Program-made: the position numbers and the translations under genes | Notes under the pieces: model-generated | Seen by the model: only the letters and a program-made list of their open reading frames with translations | Databases searched by the model: none | Told to the model about the DNA's origin: nothing | In this document: piece after piece, positions 7,447 through 17,721 of the stretch | How the letters are laid out: each line of letters begins with the position of its first letter | Position numbering within the stretch: the stretch's first letter is position 1 | DNA from: Pirellulaceae bacterium | GTDB taxonomy: Bacteria > Planctomycetota > Planctomycetia > Pirellulales > Pirellulaceae | Length of the DNA: 64,000 nt | NCBI GenBank assembly: GCA_023382975.1 | Contig: JAHDXO010000024.1 | Span: 62,001 to 126,000, forward strand | Reading direction: 5' to 3'

Positions 7447-10400
7447 ATGCTGAACCATATTATCGCCTTCTGCCTGAAGAACCGGGTGCTTGTGCTTGCG
7501 GTCACCGTCGTGCTGATCATCTACGGCGGACGGCGGGCGGCAGAACTTCCCATCGATGTGTTCCCCAATCTGAACCGCCCCACGGTCACGATTATGGTCG
7601 AGGCTCACGGGCTAGCGCCGGAAGAAGTCGAGACACTGGTGACGTTCCCCATCGAGTCGGCGATGAACGGCGCCAGCGACGTCCGTCGCGTGCGATCCGC
7701 CTCCGGCATCGGGCTTTCGATCATCTGGGTCGAATTCGATTGGGGGACCGACATCTACGTCGACCGGCAAATCGTCGCCGAGAAACTGCAACTTGTCGGC
7801 GAACGGCTCCCCGAGGAGGCTCATCCGGTGATGGCGCCGATCAGCTCGATCATGGGCGAGATCATGCTGGTGGGAATGAGGGCGACCGGCGAAACGACGC
7901 CGATCGAGTTACGCACGCTGGCCGATTGGGAAGTCCGCCAGCGGCTGTTGGCGGTTGCCGGTGTTTCTCAGGTGAGCGTGATGGGCGGCGAGATGAAGCA
8001 GTATCAGGTGCTGACGTCGCCCGAGAAACTGGCGCGGCATGACGTGACGCTCGATGAATTGACCGCGGCGGTCGAAAAATCGAATATCGTCACCGGAGGC
8101 GGCTTCCTGCTCAGCAAGACGCACGAGTCGCTGATCCGCATCATCGGCCGCGCAACGTCGCTGGAGGAGATCGCCGACACCGCGGTCCGCGCCGGGGATC
8201 CCGTGCCGATCACCGTCCGCCAGGTAGCCGATGTCCGGTACGCCGGACCGGTGCGCCGCGGCGACGCCAGCATCGAAGGCGAGCGGTCGATCATTCTTTC
8301 CGTCCAGAAGCAGCCCGGCGCCGACACTCTGCTGTTGACGAAAAAGATCGACGAAACGCTGGACAACATCCGGAGTCGATTGCCGCCAGACATCGTCATC
8401 TCAACCGATATCTTCAAGCAGGCGGACTTCATTGAATCGGCGATCGACAACGTCAACGAAGCCATCCGCGACGGCGTGATCTGGGTCATCGTCGTGTTGT
8501 TCATCTTTCTGTGGAACCTGCGGATCAGCCTGATTACGCTCACCGCGATCCCCATGTCCATCATCATCACCGCTCTGGCGTTCAGCTATTTCGACATCTC
8601 CATCAACACGATGACGCTGGGCGGATTGGCCGTGGCCATCGGCGAGTTGGTCGATGATTCGATCGTCGACATCGAAAACATCTTTCGACGGCTCAAAGAG
8701 AACTACCACAAGCCGTCGCCCGACAAGCCGCTGAAGGTCATCTTCCTCGCCTCGTGCGAAGTCCGCAACAGCATCGTCTACGCGACGCTGATCGTCGTGC
8801 TGGTGGTCTTCCCGCTCTTCTCCCTGGCCGGCCTGGAAGGGCGAATGTTCGCACCGCTCGGGCTCGCCTACATGGCGACGCTGCTGTCCTCGTTGATCGT
8901 ATCGCTGACCGTCACTCCGGTGCTCGCGTCGTACCTGCTGCCGAGGGCGAATTTCCTCAAGAAGGAAGGCGACCCGTTGCTGCTTCGTTGGCTGAAGTGG
9001 GTGGAAACTCACCTGCTGCGGTTTACGTTGCGGTACGCTACGGCCGTGATCGCCGTGTTTGCCGGGCTGGTCCTGGTGTTCTCATCGGCCATCTTCTGGA
9101 TGGGCGGTGAATTCCTCCCACGCTTCAACGAGGGTTCGCTCACGATCGCGGCCATGGCCCCGCCGGGGGTGAGCATGGAGGAGTCGAATCGCATCGCGCT
9201 TCGTGTGGAAAGAATGCTGATGGAGATCCCGGAGGTGAAGCACGTTTCGCGCCGCACCGGTCGCGCCGAACTGGATGAACACGCCGAGAATGTGAATTTC
9301 TCGGAAATCGACGTTGGACTGATCCAGCCCGAACGGCCTAAGCCCGGGTTCCACTTCGCCGTGTTGCGGGCCATTCCGGGCCTCCACGGATTCGGCGTGG
9401 AAATCGTCGGGCGACCTCGCGACGAGGTGATGGCGGAAATTCGAGACATCGTGGCTGAAGTCCCCGGCGTCAAGGTCAACATCGGTCAGCCGATCTCCCA
9501 CCGCCTGGATCACATGATGTCAGGCATCCGTTCGCAGATCGCCGTGAAACTGTACGGCCGCGACATCGAGGAACTTCGCGACCGCGGGCAGGACATCGGC
9601 GAAGTCATGGCCGCCGTGCCAGGCGTGGTCGATCTGCAACTGGAACAGCAAGTCGACATCCCACAGGTGAGAGTGACCATCCGCCGACAAGACGCCGCCC
9701 GTTATGGGCTCGCCCCGGCCGACGTGGCCAAGGCCCTGGAAACGGCGTTGCAGGGCCGGACCGTCTCCCAGGTGCTGGAAGGGCAACGCGTGTTCGACTT
9801 GGTCGTCTGGTTCGACGAAGAAGCCCGAAACAACATCGACGCCATCCGGGCGACGCTGATCAGCACGCCGGACGGTTCGCGGGTGGCGTTGGGAACGCTG
9901 GCCGACGTTGTGCCGACCCAGGGCCCCAATACCATCAACCGCGAGAATGTCCAACGGCGATTCATCATTCAGTGCAACACGGCGGGGCGCGACTTGGTCA
10001 GCGTCGTCCAAGACATCCAAGCGGCGGTGGAAGAGAAGGTCAAGCCGACCCTGAAGGACGGCTATTTCGTCGAGTACGGCGGCCAGTTCGAGGCCCGCAA
10101 GGAAGCCAATCGACGGTTGCTCCTGCTGGGCAGTTTCGCCGTGGCCGGGATCTTCCTGCTGCTCTACAAGTGCCTCGCCTCCTGGCGGGCTGCGTTGCTG
10201 GTCATGAGCAACATCCCCCAGGCCGCCATCGGGGTCGTCATCGCTCTGCTGTGGGTGAACCAACCCACTGCCGAGACGCTCGCCGACGCGTCGTGGTGGG
10301 AGATCCCGCGGGTCTGGGCCGGTGCGACGATCCTGTCCGTGGCCCACTGGGTCGGTTTCATCACGTTGACCGGGATTGTCAGCCGCAATGGGATCATGAT

Positions 10401-10752
10401 GATCTCGCACTACATTCATCTGATGAAATACGAGGGCGAGGTCTTCGGCGAGAAGATGATCGTCCGCGGCACCCTGGAGCGGCTTGCGCCGGTTCTGATG
10501 ACCGCGATTACGACGATGATCGGCTTGATTCCCTTGGCGCTCGGCGCTGGCCAAACTGGCAAAGAGATCCTCCATCCGCTGGCCGTCGTGGTGATCGGCG
10601 GCCTGCTGATGTCGACCCTGCTGGACCAAATCGTAACACCCGCGTTGTTCTTCAAATTCGGCCGTAAGGTCTACGAGAAGGTGAAGGATGAGGAAGACGC
10701 CGAAACCAGCGGACCGTCGGCTCCGTTGCATCTGGCGAAGCAATTTGAATGA
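7447..10752 (+). CDS. heavy-metal efflux RND transporter, CusA/CzcA family
   Basis: The 1101-residue inner-membrane proton-driven pump has the full RND layout: N-terminal TM1, a first periplasmic loop, TM2-6, a second loop after about residue 550, and TM8-12. Family marks include ELPIDVFPNLNRPTV after TM1, and the TM4 motif AVAIGELVDDSIVDIENI with paired Asp and Glu residues of the proton relay, closer to CusA than to CzcA (which usually has DFG). TM10-12 keep TGIVSRNGIMMISH and PLALGAGQTGKEI. The monovalent Cu/Ag assignment is tentative because the methionine metal ladder cannot be confirmed without alignment. It works with the double adaptor upstream and the channel downstream. Confidence 0.93.
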   Translation: MLNHIIAFCLKNRVLVLAVTVVLIIYGGRRAAELPIDVFPNLNRPTVTIMVEAHGLAPEEVETLVTFPIESAMNGASDVRRVRSASGIGLSIIWVEFDWGTDIYVDRQIVAEKLQLVGERLPEEAHPVMAPISSIMGEIMLVGMRATGETTPIELRTLADWEVRQRLLAVAGVSQVSVMGGEMKQYQVLTSPEKLARHDVTLDELTAAVEKSNIVTGGGFLLSKTHESLIRIIGRATSLEEIADTAVRAGDPVPITVRQVADVRYAGPVRRGDASIEGERSIILSVQKQPGADTLLLTKKIDETLDNIRSRLPPDIVISTDIFKQADFIESAIDNVNEAIRDGVIWVIVVLFIFLWNLRISLITLTAIPMSIIITALAFSYFDISINTMTLGGLAVAIGELVDDSIVDIENIFRRLKENYHKPSPDKPLKVIFLASCEVRNSIVYATLIVVLVVFPLFSLAGLEGRMFAPLGLAYMATLLSSLIVSLTVTPVLASYLLPRANFLKKEGDPLLLRWLKWVETHLLRFTLRYATAVIAVFAGLVLVFSSAIFWMGGEFLPRFNEGSLTIAAMAPPGVSMEESNRIALRVERMLMEIPEVKHVSRRTGRAELDEHAENVNFSEIDVGLIQPERPKPGFHFAVLRAIPGLHGFGVEIVGRPRDEVMAEIRDIVAEVPGVKVNIGQPISHRLDHMMSGIRSQIAVKLYGRDIEELRDRGQDIGEVMAAVPGVVDLQLEQQVDIPQVRVTIRRQDAARYGLAPADVAKALETALQGRTVSQVLEGQRVFDLVVWFDEEARNNIDAIRATLISTPDGSRVALGTLADVVPTQGPNTINRENVQRRFIIQCNTAGRDLVSVVQDIQAAVEEKVKPTLKDGYFVEYGGQFEARKEANRRLLLLGSFAVAGIFLLLYKCLASWRAALLVMSNIPQAAIGVVIALLWVNQPTAETLADASWWEIPRVWAGATILSVAHWVGFITLTGIVSRNGIMMISHYIHLMKYEGEVFGEKMIVRGTLERLAPVLMTAITTMIGLIPLALGAGQTGKEILHPLAVVVIGGLLMSTLLDQIVTPALFFKFGRKVYEKVKDEEDAETSGPSAPLHLAKQFE

Positions 10753-10898
10753 CTTGTTTGCGAGTGATTTGGCGTGGCATATCGAAACGGGCATGGGCAA
10801 AGCACAACGCCCGCATAATTGGTTTAAGCTGCATAATCCATGCAGCCGATACAATTGGATGTGAGTCGAAGCGCAAACGCCTCAGGGAAGGGGTAAAC

Positions 10899-12257
10899 GT
10901 GATTCAACAAATCTCAAGAGTCTTGCACGCGGTAGTCTTTGGCGGCATTTGCGCGTTTGCGGCAAGCAACGCGTGGTGCCAGCAGCCTACGGCGAATCCG
11001 ACGCTGGCAGCCCCGGAGAATCAGCCGGCGATTCGTTCTGAAGTCGTACCTGCACCTCGACCGCAAGAGCTGACTCGCGTAGAGACAATCAGTATTGCGC
11101 AGCTGGAGCAAATGGCTGAGAGCCACAATCCGACGCTGGCTCAGGCGGCTCGGCAAGTCGAAGCCATTCAAGGGCAGCAAGTTCAAGTTGGTCTCTACCC
11201 CAATCCGGTGATCGGATATCAAGCCGAGGAAATGGGGGAGAATGGAGGCGCCGGCCAGCACGGCATGTATCTGCGGCAGGAAATCGTGACTGCCAACAAG
11301 CTGGGGCTAAACCAGGCAGTTGTCAGCCAGGAGGTACAGCAGGCAGAGTGGAACCTTCAGATGCAAAGGCAGCGCATTCTGAATGACGTTCGTTCCCGGG
11401 CGTATGAAGCCCTGGCCGCACAACAGACGATGGAAATCGCGGAGGAATTGGTGGGCATCGGGCAGACTGCCGTCGACGTGGCCGACCGTCTCTTCAAAGC
11501 ACGGGAAACGAGCCAGGTCGATGTCCTCCAAGCCCGCGTTGAAGCTAACTCGGCGAAACTACAACTTGCAGCAGCTCAGAAAACACACAGCGCCGCCTGG
11601 CGGCGGTTGGCACTCGTGGTGGGCGTCCCCGGTATGCAACCGTGTCCTCTGACTGACAGTCTGGATGGGGATCTGCCGGACCTGTCATGGGATGATACCT
11701 CGGCAACTCTCCTCAACCAAAGTCCGCAGTTGGCTCACGCCTATTCGGGAGTCGAGCGGGCGCGCTGGGCTATTGCACGGGCTTGTGCGGGCAGGAAGCC
11801 AAATGTCGAGACTCAGGCAGCCGTCCGCTACAACGATGACTCAAGCGATACGACTCTCAGCCTTCAGCTTGGTGTGCCACTGATGATTTTCGATCGCAAT
11901 CAGGGCAACATCATGAAGGCCAATGCGGAGTTGGCAGCTGCCCAGCGAGAAGTTGAGCGAATCGAGTTGGCACTGCAGGATCGGTTGGCCGAAGTGTTCC
12001 GGGAATACGACATCGCTCGTGAGCAAGTGAAGCAATACCAGCGCGACATCTTGCCCTATGCAAAGCAATCGATCGAGCTTACCCGTACCGGCTACGAGCA
12101 AGGTGCGTTCAGTTATCTTGAGCTTCTCACGTCGCAGCAGACTTTTGCTCGCACGAATCTCGCCTACATCGGCCGTCTCCGTGAGCTTTGGCTGGCGTCC
12201 GTTCAAATCGACGGATTGCTTCTGAACGGGGGACTTGAGGCACCGGGGCCACAGTAA
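10899..12257 (+). CDS. TolC-family outer-membrane efflux channel
   Basis: The preferred start is GTG at 10899, just after GGAAGGGG, which gives a clean signal peptide (VLHAVVFGGICAFAASNAWCQ). Longer frames from 10749 have no ribosome site. The 452-residue product has the two OEP repeats of TolC-like channels: a first coiled-coil half from TISIAQLEQMAESHNPTLAQA, a repeat boundary near LLNQSPQLAHAYSGVERAR, and the conserved NQGNIMKANAELAAAQREVERIE and YEQGAFSYLELLTSQQTF segments. It is the last gene of the efflux operon and supplies the outer-membrane exit duct for the pump. Confidence 0.92.
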   Translation: MIQQISRVLHAVVFGGICAFAASNAWCQQPTANPTLAAPENQPAIRSEVVPAPRPQELTRVETISIAQLEQMAESHNPTLAQAARQVEAIQGQQVQVGLYPNPVIGYQAEEMGENGGAGQHGMYLRQEIVTANKLGLNQAVVSQEVQQAEWNLQMQRQRILNDVRSRAYEALAAQQTMEIAEELVGIGQTAVDVADRLFKARETSQVDVLQARVEANSAKLQLAAAQKTHSAAWRRLALVVGVPGMQPCPLTDSLDGDLPDLSWDDTSATLLNQSPQLAHAYSGVERARWAIARACAGRKPNVETQAAVRYNDDSSDTTLSLQLGVPLMIFDRNQGNIMKANAELAAAQREVERIELALQDRLAEVFREYDIAREQVKQYQRDILPYAKQSIELTRTGYEQGAFSYLELLTSQQTFARTNLAYIGRLRELWLASVQIDGLLLNGGLEAPGPQ

Positions 12258-12495
12258 GTACGCGAAGTCACCCATTGGTACGCACGGGGACCGCCCTCCC
12301 CGCTTGCTTATTTCCGGATGTCTTTGTGGGTCCTGTGGTCGGCACAAGGTCTTTCGCGTCTTTGTTTTGCCTTTTCGGTTTCCTCAGTCTTCGTCGGGTT
12401 CGACTACCACAATCCGGGGAAGTCGCTTCGATCCTCCGACTGCGGCATCATCCCCCGAGCACCAGGCCACGCGCCGCAGTTCGACGAGGGTTGCA

Positions 12496-15117
12496 TTAGT
12501 GAGCGGCCCGGATCATCGATTCGATCGCCACTAAGTCAGGCCCCTTGGGCATGATGAAGAGGCATCGGCCGTTGCTGCGGTCGGCCCACAACTCGCCTAT
12601 GGCGCGCTTTTCGCGTGAATCATCGTTACTCCAGCGATCTTCGCCCTTGTACTCCACAACCAGTATCCGGCCGTCCGCCAGCAGGGCCACAAAATCCGGG
12701 TAGAACTTGTCGGTGGCCGTCTGCAACCAGAACGACCCTTCGGCGCGTCGCTCCAGGTTCCGGACCCAGAACTTGACCGTATCAAGTTGATCCAGGAACA
12801 CAGCACAGTCGAATTCCTCACCCTCGCTCTTCAGTTCGCCGACCAACGGGAAGTAGTGCCTTCGGAATCTATAGGCTCCCTCGTAGTACCAGTTGGGGGC
12901 GTAACGATCTTGATCAAAAGCGAAACAAACCTCCGGGCTGACTTCGATGCTCCCGGTACCTGTGTCGAACAGCATCCGATTGAACGCCTGCTTGGCCTGT
13001 CGCGCCCGATGCCCGTCGATCTTCTGGGCGATAGCGGGACGCAACCGAAACTTCTGGGTCGCCAATTGCTCGATCGTCAGTCCACGCGACTCGATTAGGG
13101 CGGTCAACGCGCGATGTATGAACAGGCTCGATTCGGCTCGGATAATATCGGGGTGAGGAATCTGGCGATCAAGCCAGTTGGCCAGCCCGGCTACGTCCCA
13201 GCCCGGCTCGACCCCCAGCAATCGCAGTTGCCGACGAACGCGCTCGACGAAGTGTACCTCCAGCCGCCCTTCGCGTGTCACGTCGATCTCACCGTGAGAC
13301 TCGCTACTGCTTTCGGACGGAAATTCGGCCTCGGTCAGGCAGCTATCGCAGTCAGACAGTTTCCAGGGTGTGTCCAGGAAATGGCCGTCTTCGAACAGTT
13401 CGAGCTGACCGTCCACGCGGATCGACAGCATCGGCACGCGAAATGGTGCGCGCTCCACAGATTGCGGCTCAGGCTGCGCTGGCCGCCCGTGCGACAGGCG
13501 GTAGAGCGATTCGACCGCCCCCTTGCCCTCGGCCGTGGTGAAGCACGCCTCCAGTGCAGTTCTGTCCTGTTCGGTAAGGAACTTGCGAACGGTCAGCGTT
13601 CGCGTGTTCTCGTCGAACGTGACACGCTGACGCAGGTCTTCCGGGAGTCGGTACAACTCCGGCGTTTCGTTCACTACTTCGGCGGCCTCAAAGAACAAAG
13701 AGCCAACGCCGAAAAGCGTCTGCTGCGGTTGCTCGTCACGGACGAATAGCTCAGCCTCCAGTTGCTGGAACCCGTTTTCGACCAACGCGTCCTTCAGCGA
13801 CTGGGCCGCCGCCAGGAACTTGGACGACGCCACCAGGGCATACGCACAGTTCAACGCGGCTTGCTGCTTTTTTTTGGCCCGTGGCAATCGCAACACCCGT
13901 CCGAGAATCTGCTCCACCGCCCTTGCCGACCCGATCTCGGCAACTGAACACAGCACGTAGGCGAACGAGCAATCCCAACCCTCTTTGAGCGCCGCAACGG
14001 TAATGATAAACCGTATCGGGCACTCACGCGCAAACAGGTCAACATCGTCGATCTCGCGGGTCTGCCCGGTGGCAACGGCGATCTGGTCTTCGGGAATCTT
14101 GAAGTCGTCGAGCAGCGATTGCCGTACCACGTCCACCGTCAGCGTGTCTTTGGTTTGACTCTTCGGCTGGGCCTGAAGCAGCACGATGGGACGCACGTAC
14201 TCGCCGGTCTGGATTTCCTCGTCTCGTGCAAATTGTTCGAGGGTCCGCTGAGTCTTGAGGGCCGCCGCGACGACTTCCTTCCAATCTGCGTGAGTCTCCA
14301 GCTTGATCGGCAGCTTGACCATGTCTTCGGCCTTCAGTTCCGCCGCCGACACGTGGTGCAAGATGTTGCTGGCAAACTGTCCGCGATCGGGTTTGTGCGT
14401 GGTCTCCGGCGTGGCGGTGAACTCGATGATGCACGAAGGGTTGAACCGAGCCAAGGTGTCGAAGGAGAGCTGCGTCCGGGCGTTGTGTGCTTCATCCATG
14501 ATGACCACGGGCCGCCAGAGTCGCAGCACGTTGCACAACGAACGGGGCACCACGCCGTCGGCGTTCTTCTCCAGCCTCGATTCCATCTCGGCTGATAACC
14601 CCGTGAAGTGATCCATCAGCGCGCCGGCCGGTTCGTACACCTTGCGGCCTTCCGTATCTTCGACACGCAGGGCGGCCAGCGTGCAAACGACGATGACCGT
14701 CTCGCTGGCCAGCGTAGGACGGGTGACGTACAGGGCTTCCGTCAGGTCCATCACCGTGACCGGTCCACTGAAGTGGGCCTCAACCGCTTGACGGTAAGGG
14801 TGCCGACGATCCCGCAAGGCGGCTAGGGTTTGCTCTCGAATGGTGTTAGACGGAACCAACCAAAGGCAGACCACGGTTTCGGTCTGAAGAAACTCCGTCG
14901 CAACGACGCCCAGGGAATGACATGCCACGAGCGTCTTGCCGCCGCCGGTTGGGATTCGGAGGCAGATGTACGGCAGTCCGGGCAGTTGCGGCACGGACCG
15001 ATACGGGCGCTCCGTGTGGTGGAGAAACGCCATTTTGTCGCCTGCCGTCGCAGCCATACAGAGGTAGCTTTCCAGCGCGGCGAGGCTTCGCTTCTGGTAT
15101 TCCTTCAGCTCGAGCAT
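12496..15117 (-). CDS. type III-like restriction subunit (Res), DEAD/DEAH helicase-nuclease
   Basis: An 873-residue SF2 helicase. Walker A is IPTGGGKT (Lys 61). Motif II, MDEAH, lies near residue 210, FTATPET is motif III, and the C-terminal helicase lobe has VAALKEGWDCSFAYVLCSV and EQILGRVLRLPR (motif VI). The C-terminus carries a nuclease-like DFVALLADGRILVVEYKGE, fitting a PD-(D/E)XK fold, so the cutting part appears intact. The gene begins 2 bp after the stop of the methyltransferase gene, in the mod-res order of type III systems. Length is within the usual 850-1000 range. It ends convergently with the efflux channel gene. Confidence 0.88.
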   Translation of the reverse strand: MLELKEYQKRSLAALESYLCMAATAGDKMAFLHHTERPYRSVPQLPGLPYICLRIPTGGGKTLVACHSLGVVATEFLQTETVVCLWLVPSNTIREQTLAALRDRRHPYRQAVEAHFSGPVTVMDLTEALYVTRPTLASETVIVVCTLAALRVEDTEGRKVYEPAGALMDHFTGLSAEMESRLEKNADGVVPRSLCNVLRLWRPVVIMDEAHNARTQLSFDTLARFNPSCIIEFTATPETTHKPDRGQFASNILHHVSAAELKAEDMVKLPIKLETHADWKEVVAAALKTQRTLEQFARDEEIQTGEYVRPIVLLQAQPKSQTKDTLTVDVVRQSLLDDFKIPEDQIAVATGQTREIDDVDLFARECPIRFIITVAALKEGWDCSFAYVLCSVAEIGSARAVEQILGRVLRLPRAKKKQQAALNCAYALVASSKFLAAAQSLKDALVENGFQQLEAELFVRDEQPQQTLFGVGSLFFEAAEVVNETPELYRLPEDLRQRVTFDENTRTLTVRKFLTEQDRTALEACFTTAEGKGAVESLYRLSHGRPAQPEPQSVERAPFRVPMLSIRVDGQLELFEDGHFLDTPWKLSDCDSCLTEAEFPSESSSESHGEIDVTREGRLEVHFVERVRRQLRLLGVEPGWDVAGLANWLDRQIPHPDIIRAESSLFIHRALTALIESRGLTIEQLATQKFRLRPAIAQKIDGHRARQAKQAFNRMLFDTGTGSIEVSPEVCFAFDQDRYAPNWYYEGAYRFRRHYFPLVGELKSEGEEFDCAVFLDQLDTVKFWVRNLERRAEGSFWLQTATDKFYPDFVALLADGRILVVEYKGEDRWSNDDSREKRAIGELWADRSNGRCLFIMPKGPDLVAIESMIRAAH

Positions 15118-15119
15118 GG

Positions 15120-16718
15120 TCAGAACACCTTGATTCCGTAGGGGATGTGCCTGAAAACGATCTGCTCCCGTTTCAGCCTCGCCGCGCCCAGTCGGCAGCC
15201 TTCGCCGAAAATGATCCGCGGTCCGTCGTGTGGCGGAAGCATCGCCAATACAGCGTTTGTCAGGATGTTTCCGCCGTCAGGGCTTCGGTCACCAAGCACC
15301 CCGTTGAACAACAGGTAAACGGCCTTATCGTTATGCACCCCCAGCAGTGCAGACTTGCCGCTGCTCCGCTTCGGCAGGGGTTCACCGGTTTCGGCAAAGA
15401 ACACGTGCGCGGCGAGATCGGCAAAGGATACCCCCGCGCGGATGTTGCCGGCTTCGTCGAAGATCGTTTGGCCAAGGCGACAATAGCGAAAGCCGCCGCC
15501 CAGCCCCGGCTCGCCTTTGTGGCCTTCGATGACTCGGGTCAACCGCTGAGCGGTGACACCCTGGGCGATGCCCTCCTCCATCTCAACCACAATGAACCGG
15601 CGACTGCCGCCGTCTGCTTTGTTCATCGCCAGGACAGCTTGCCCCGTGGTTCCGCTGCCGGCGAACGAATCCAGCACAAGCGAATCTTTGTCGGTGGCGA
15701 TTTCCAGAATTCGCGTAACCAGCCGTGTTGGCTTGGGGGTGATGAACACAGACGGCGAATCCTCAAAATCGCATATCGACACCAGTTCCTTCTTGGCTTC
15801 TTGCGTGTTGCCCACGTCACCATGAAGCCAGATCGTGTCGGGCACGAGCCCTTGCTTGACTTCGGAAAGAAACCGCTTCAGTCGGGGGACGTTGTTTCCG
15901 TTCTTACCCCACCAAATGCGACCATCCCGATTCAATTCATCGAAAGTCTCCTTGGAGAAACGCCAATACGTTCCCTTCGGAGGTCCCTGGATAACACGAC
16001 CTGAGGGACAGGTAATTGCGTATGTCCCCGCACCGTAGAAGTTGCGTGCCGAGCAGTCGCCTGATGTCCACGGTCCCCTCGGATCGTTATCCGGATTACG
16101 GTATCGGGCGTCCTGCTTGGCGGCGCGGGGGATCAGGTTTGGCTGCCACCGATTGGCGTCTCTCGCGTACAAGATGATGTAATCGTGACTTTCGGAGAGG
16201 TGGCGTGCGGAATTCTTTGTGGAGAAAATCTTCTGCCAGATGATGGACGCGACAAAGTTTCGCGGGCCAAAAACCTCGTCCATGAGGTGCCGCAGATTGT
16301 GAACTTCATGATCGGCGATGCTAACGAAGATTGCCCCGTCTGGGCTCAGAAACTCCCGCAGCAGGGACAGTCGTGGGTACATCATGCACAACCACTTGTC
16401 GTGGCGGGACAGGTCCTCGGCCTCGGCTCCCACGACTTTGCCCAGCCAGTTCCGCATCTCTGGGCTGTTGACCGCATCGTTGTAGACCCAGTTTTCGTTT
16501 CCCGTGTTGTACGGCGGGTCGATGTAGATGCACTTCACGCGGCCCGCGTAGTACGGCAGCAGGGCCTTCAGCGCCAACAGGTTATCCCCCTGGACGAGCA
16601 GGTTTCCGCTTCCGGGGTCCCCTACCGACATCGCGGCGTCGCACTTCAAGAGGCGAAACGGCACCTCCCGGTGATGATTGACGACTGCCTTCTTCCCAAT
16701 CCAGTCCAGCGTTGGCAT
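15120..16718 (-). CDS. type III-like DNA (adenine-N6) methyltransferase (Mod)
   Basis: The start at 16718 (MPTLDWIGKKAVVNHHREVPF) is chosen over 16826 because homologous Mod proteins begin near this GKKAV block and GGAAAG lies upstream. The 532-residue product has the beta-class order of motifs: YIDPPYNTG (residues 65-73) before SFAGSGTTGQAVL (AdoMet site, near residue 355). A variable target-recognition region lies between, and HDKWLCMMYPRL and GAIFVSIADHEV sit on the N-terminal side. It protects the host and supplies recognition for the Res subunit encoded 2 bp downstream. The recognition sequence cannot be read from this. Confidence 0.9.
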   Translation of the reverse strand: MPTLDWIGKKAVVNHHREVPFRLLKCDAAMSVGDPGSGNLLVQGDNLLALKALLPYYAGRVKCIYIDPPYNTGNENWVYNDAVNSPEMRNWLGKVVGAEAEDLSRHDKWLCMMYPRLSLLREFLSPDGAIFVSIADHEVHNLRHLMDEVFGPRNFVASIIWQKIFSTKNSARHLSESHDYIILYARDANRWQPNLIPRAAKQDARYRNPDNDPRGPWTSGDCSARNFYGAGTYAITCPSGRVIQGPPKGTYWRFSKETFDELNRDGRIWWGKNGNNVPRLKRFLSEVKQGLVPDTIWLHGDVGNTQEAKKELVSICDFEDSPSVFITPKPTRLVTRILEIATDKDSLVLDSFAGSGTTGQAVLAMNKADGGSRRFIVVEMEEGIAQGVTAQRLTRVIEGHKGEPGLGGGFRYCRLGQTIFDEAGNIRAGVSFADLAAHVFFAETGEPLPKRSSGKSALLGVHNDKAVYLLFNGVLGDRSPDGGNILTNAVLAMLPPHDGPRIIFGEGCRLGAARLKREQIVFRHIPYGIKVF

Positions 16719-17272
16719 TTCGATTGTCTTTCCGCCACGGCGAGGTTCCCCTCCCGCCACGTAGGTTTCGTGCAAGGGCCGATTCAATTTGCAGATAAGC
16801 GTAACGACCGCAACAAGTTGCGACAACCACAGGACCTGAATTCCCCGCCGACCCTGAACGCACGTCCCTGGGACTAAGGCAATTCAGGCGGGAGATCAAT
16901 CCTCCCTGCTAAGGTGGTTTTTTGGCATGGCTATCCGACGCCGCCCGATCGTCTTCCCATTGGACGCGGACGATTTGTTGATCTTCGCGAAGGGTCCGAC
17001 AATGGGGGTAACACGCCCACAAGGACTTCTTTGATCGCCATGCGGCAACGGTCCCTTTCGCCGCCTGCCACCGGCGTTGACGAAAAAACAGCAAGTCGCT
17101 ATGCTACAACGAGTTGGCGAAACCGGCTCGGCGTAGCATTGTTTCGAGGACAGTCCCCTTCGGGGAGCTTTGTTTGATTTCACCAATCAAAAAACCAGCT
17201 TGCGTTCTCCTTGAAAGGCGGGTATTTTGCCTCGCCAACTTTTTGGGGTCTTCCAGAGGGGGGCTGCATTCC
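16719..17272. other. non-coding interval upstream of mod, with hairpins
   Basis: About 550 bases without a supported gene. The part next to 16718 should hold the mod-res promoter. Two short hairpins are visible: GGGAG...CTCCC near 16891-16908, and CCCCTTCGGGG at 17151-17161 followed by a short T-rich stretch. The longer frames here lack start context. Confidence 0.45.
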
Positions 17273-17557
17273 GTGGCGCAGGTATTCGACACGGCAGCGT
17301 TCGACCGAGCGACTGACCCGCTTTTGCAGTTCATCTCCCGAGACCAAGCGGAGGCACTGGTTGCTTACCGCGGTGACCCTCCCCTGCGCAACCGCATCGA
17401 CGAACTGGCGTCGAAGAGCACCGAAGGCGAATTGACCGACGGCGAGAGAGCCGAGTACGAGGGTTACGTCAGAGCCAACCATTTCGTGGCCATTCTTCAA
17501 GCGAAAGCGCGGAAGCTGCTGGCCGACGGCGACGCTAATGGACCAAGCAACGCGTGA
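17273..17557 (+). CDS. small hypothetical protein upstream of HNH gene
   Basis: The likely start is GTG at 17273 (VAQVFDTAAFDRATDPLLQF), preceded by GAGGGGGG. The ATG at 17114 would add an unlikely basic leader. The 94-residue product is soluble and helical, with conserved-looking segments RDQAEALVAYRGD, ELASKSTEGELTDGERAEYEGYVRAN and LQAKARKLLA. It overlaps the next frame, an HNH endonuclease N-terminus, by 20 bp. A small helper gene before a small HNH nuclease is a recurrent pairing in planctomycete genomes as far as I recall. Function is unknown; an antitoxin- or immunity-like role is speculation. Confidence 0.65.
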   Translation: MAQVFDTAAFDRATDPLLQFISRDQAEALVAYRGDPPLRNRIDELASKSTEGELTDGERAEYEGYVRANHFVAILQAKARKLLADGDANGPSNA

Positions 17558-17708
17558 AGTGGTCCAGCAGCGTGCTGGAAATCGCTGCGAATACTGCGGG
17601 TTGCATCAACGCACCACGATCCAGGCATTGCAAATGAACTCCCAAGAACAGGTGGAACTGCGAGCCGTCTCGCGAGATGCGCATGGTGACACGAACAGAT
17701 CCGTCTGA
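17538..17708 (+). pseudogene. truncated HNH endonuclease
   Basis: A 56-residue frame starts MDQATREVVQQRAGNRCEYCGL. The RAGNRCEYC block is the opening zinc-knuckle of HNH nucleases. The remainder that should carry the His-Asn-His catalytic core is missing: after about 25 residues the sequence diverges into a non-homologous tail and stops. The kinase fragment begins 14 bp later, so the truncation coincides with a recombination junction. The start overlaps the end of the upstream small gene. Confidence 0.65.
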
Positions 17709-17721
17709 ACGGGGCAATCTC

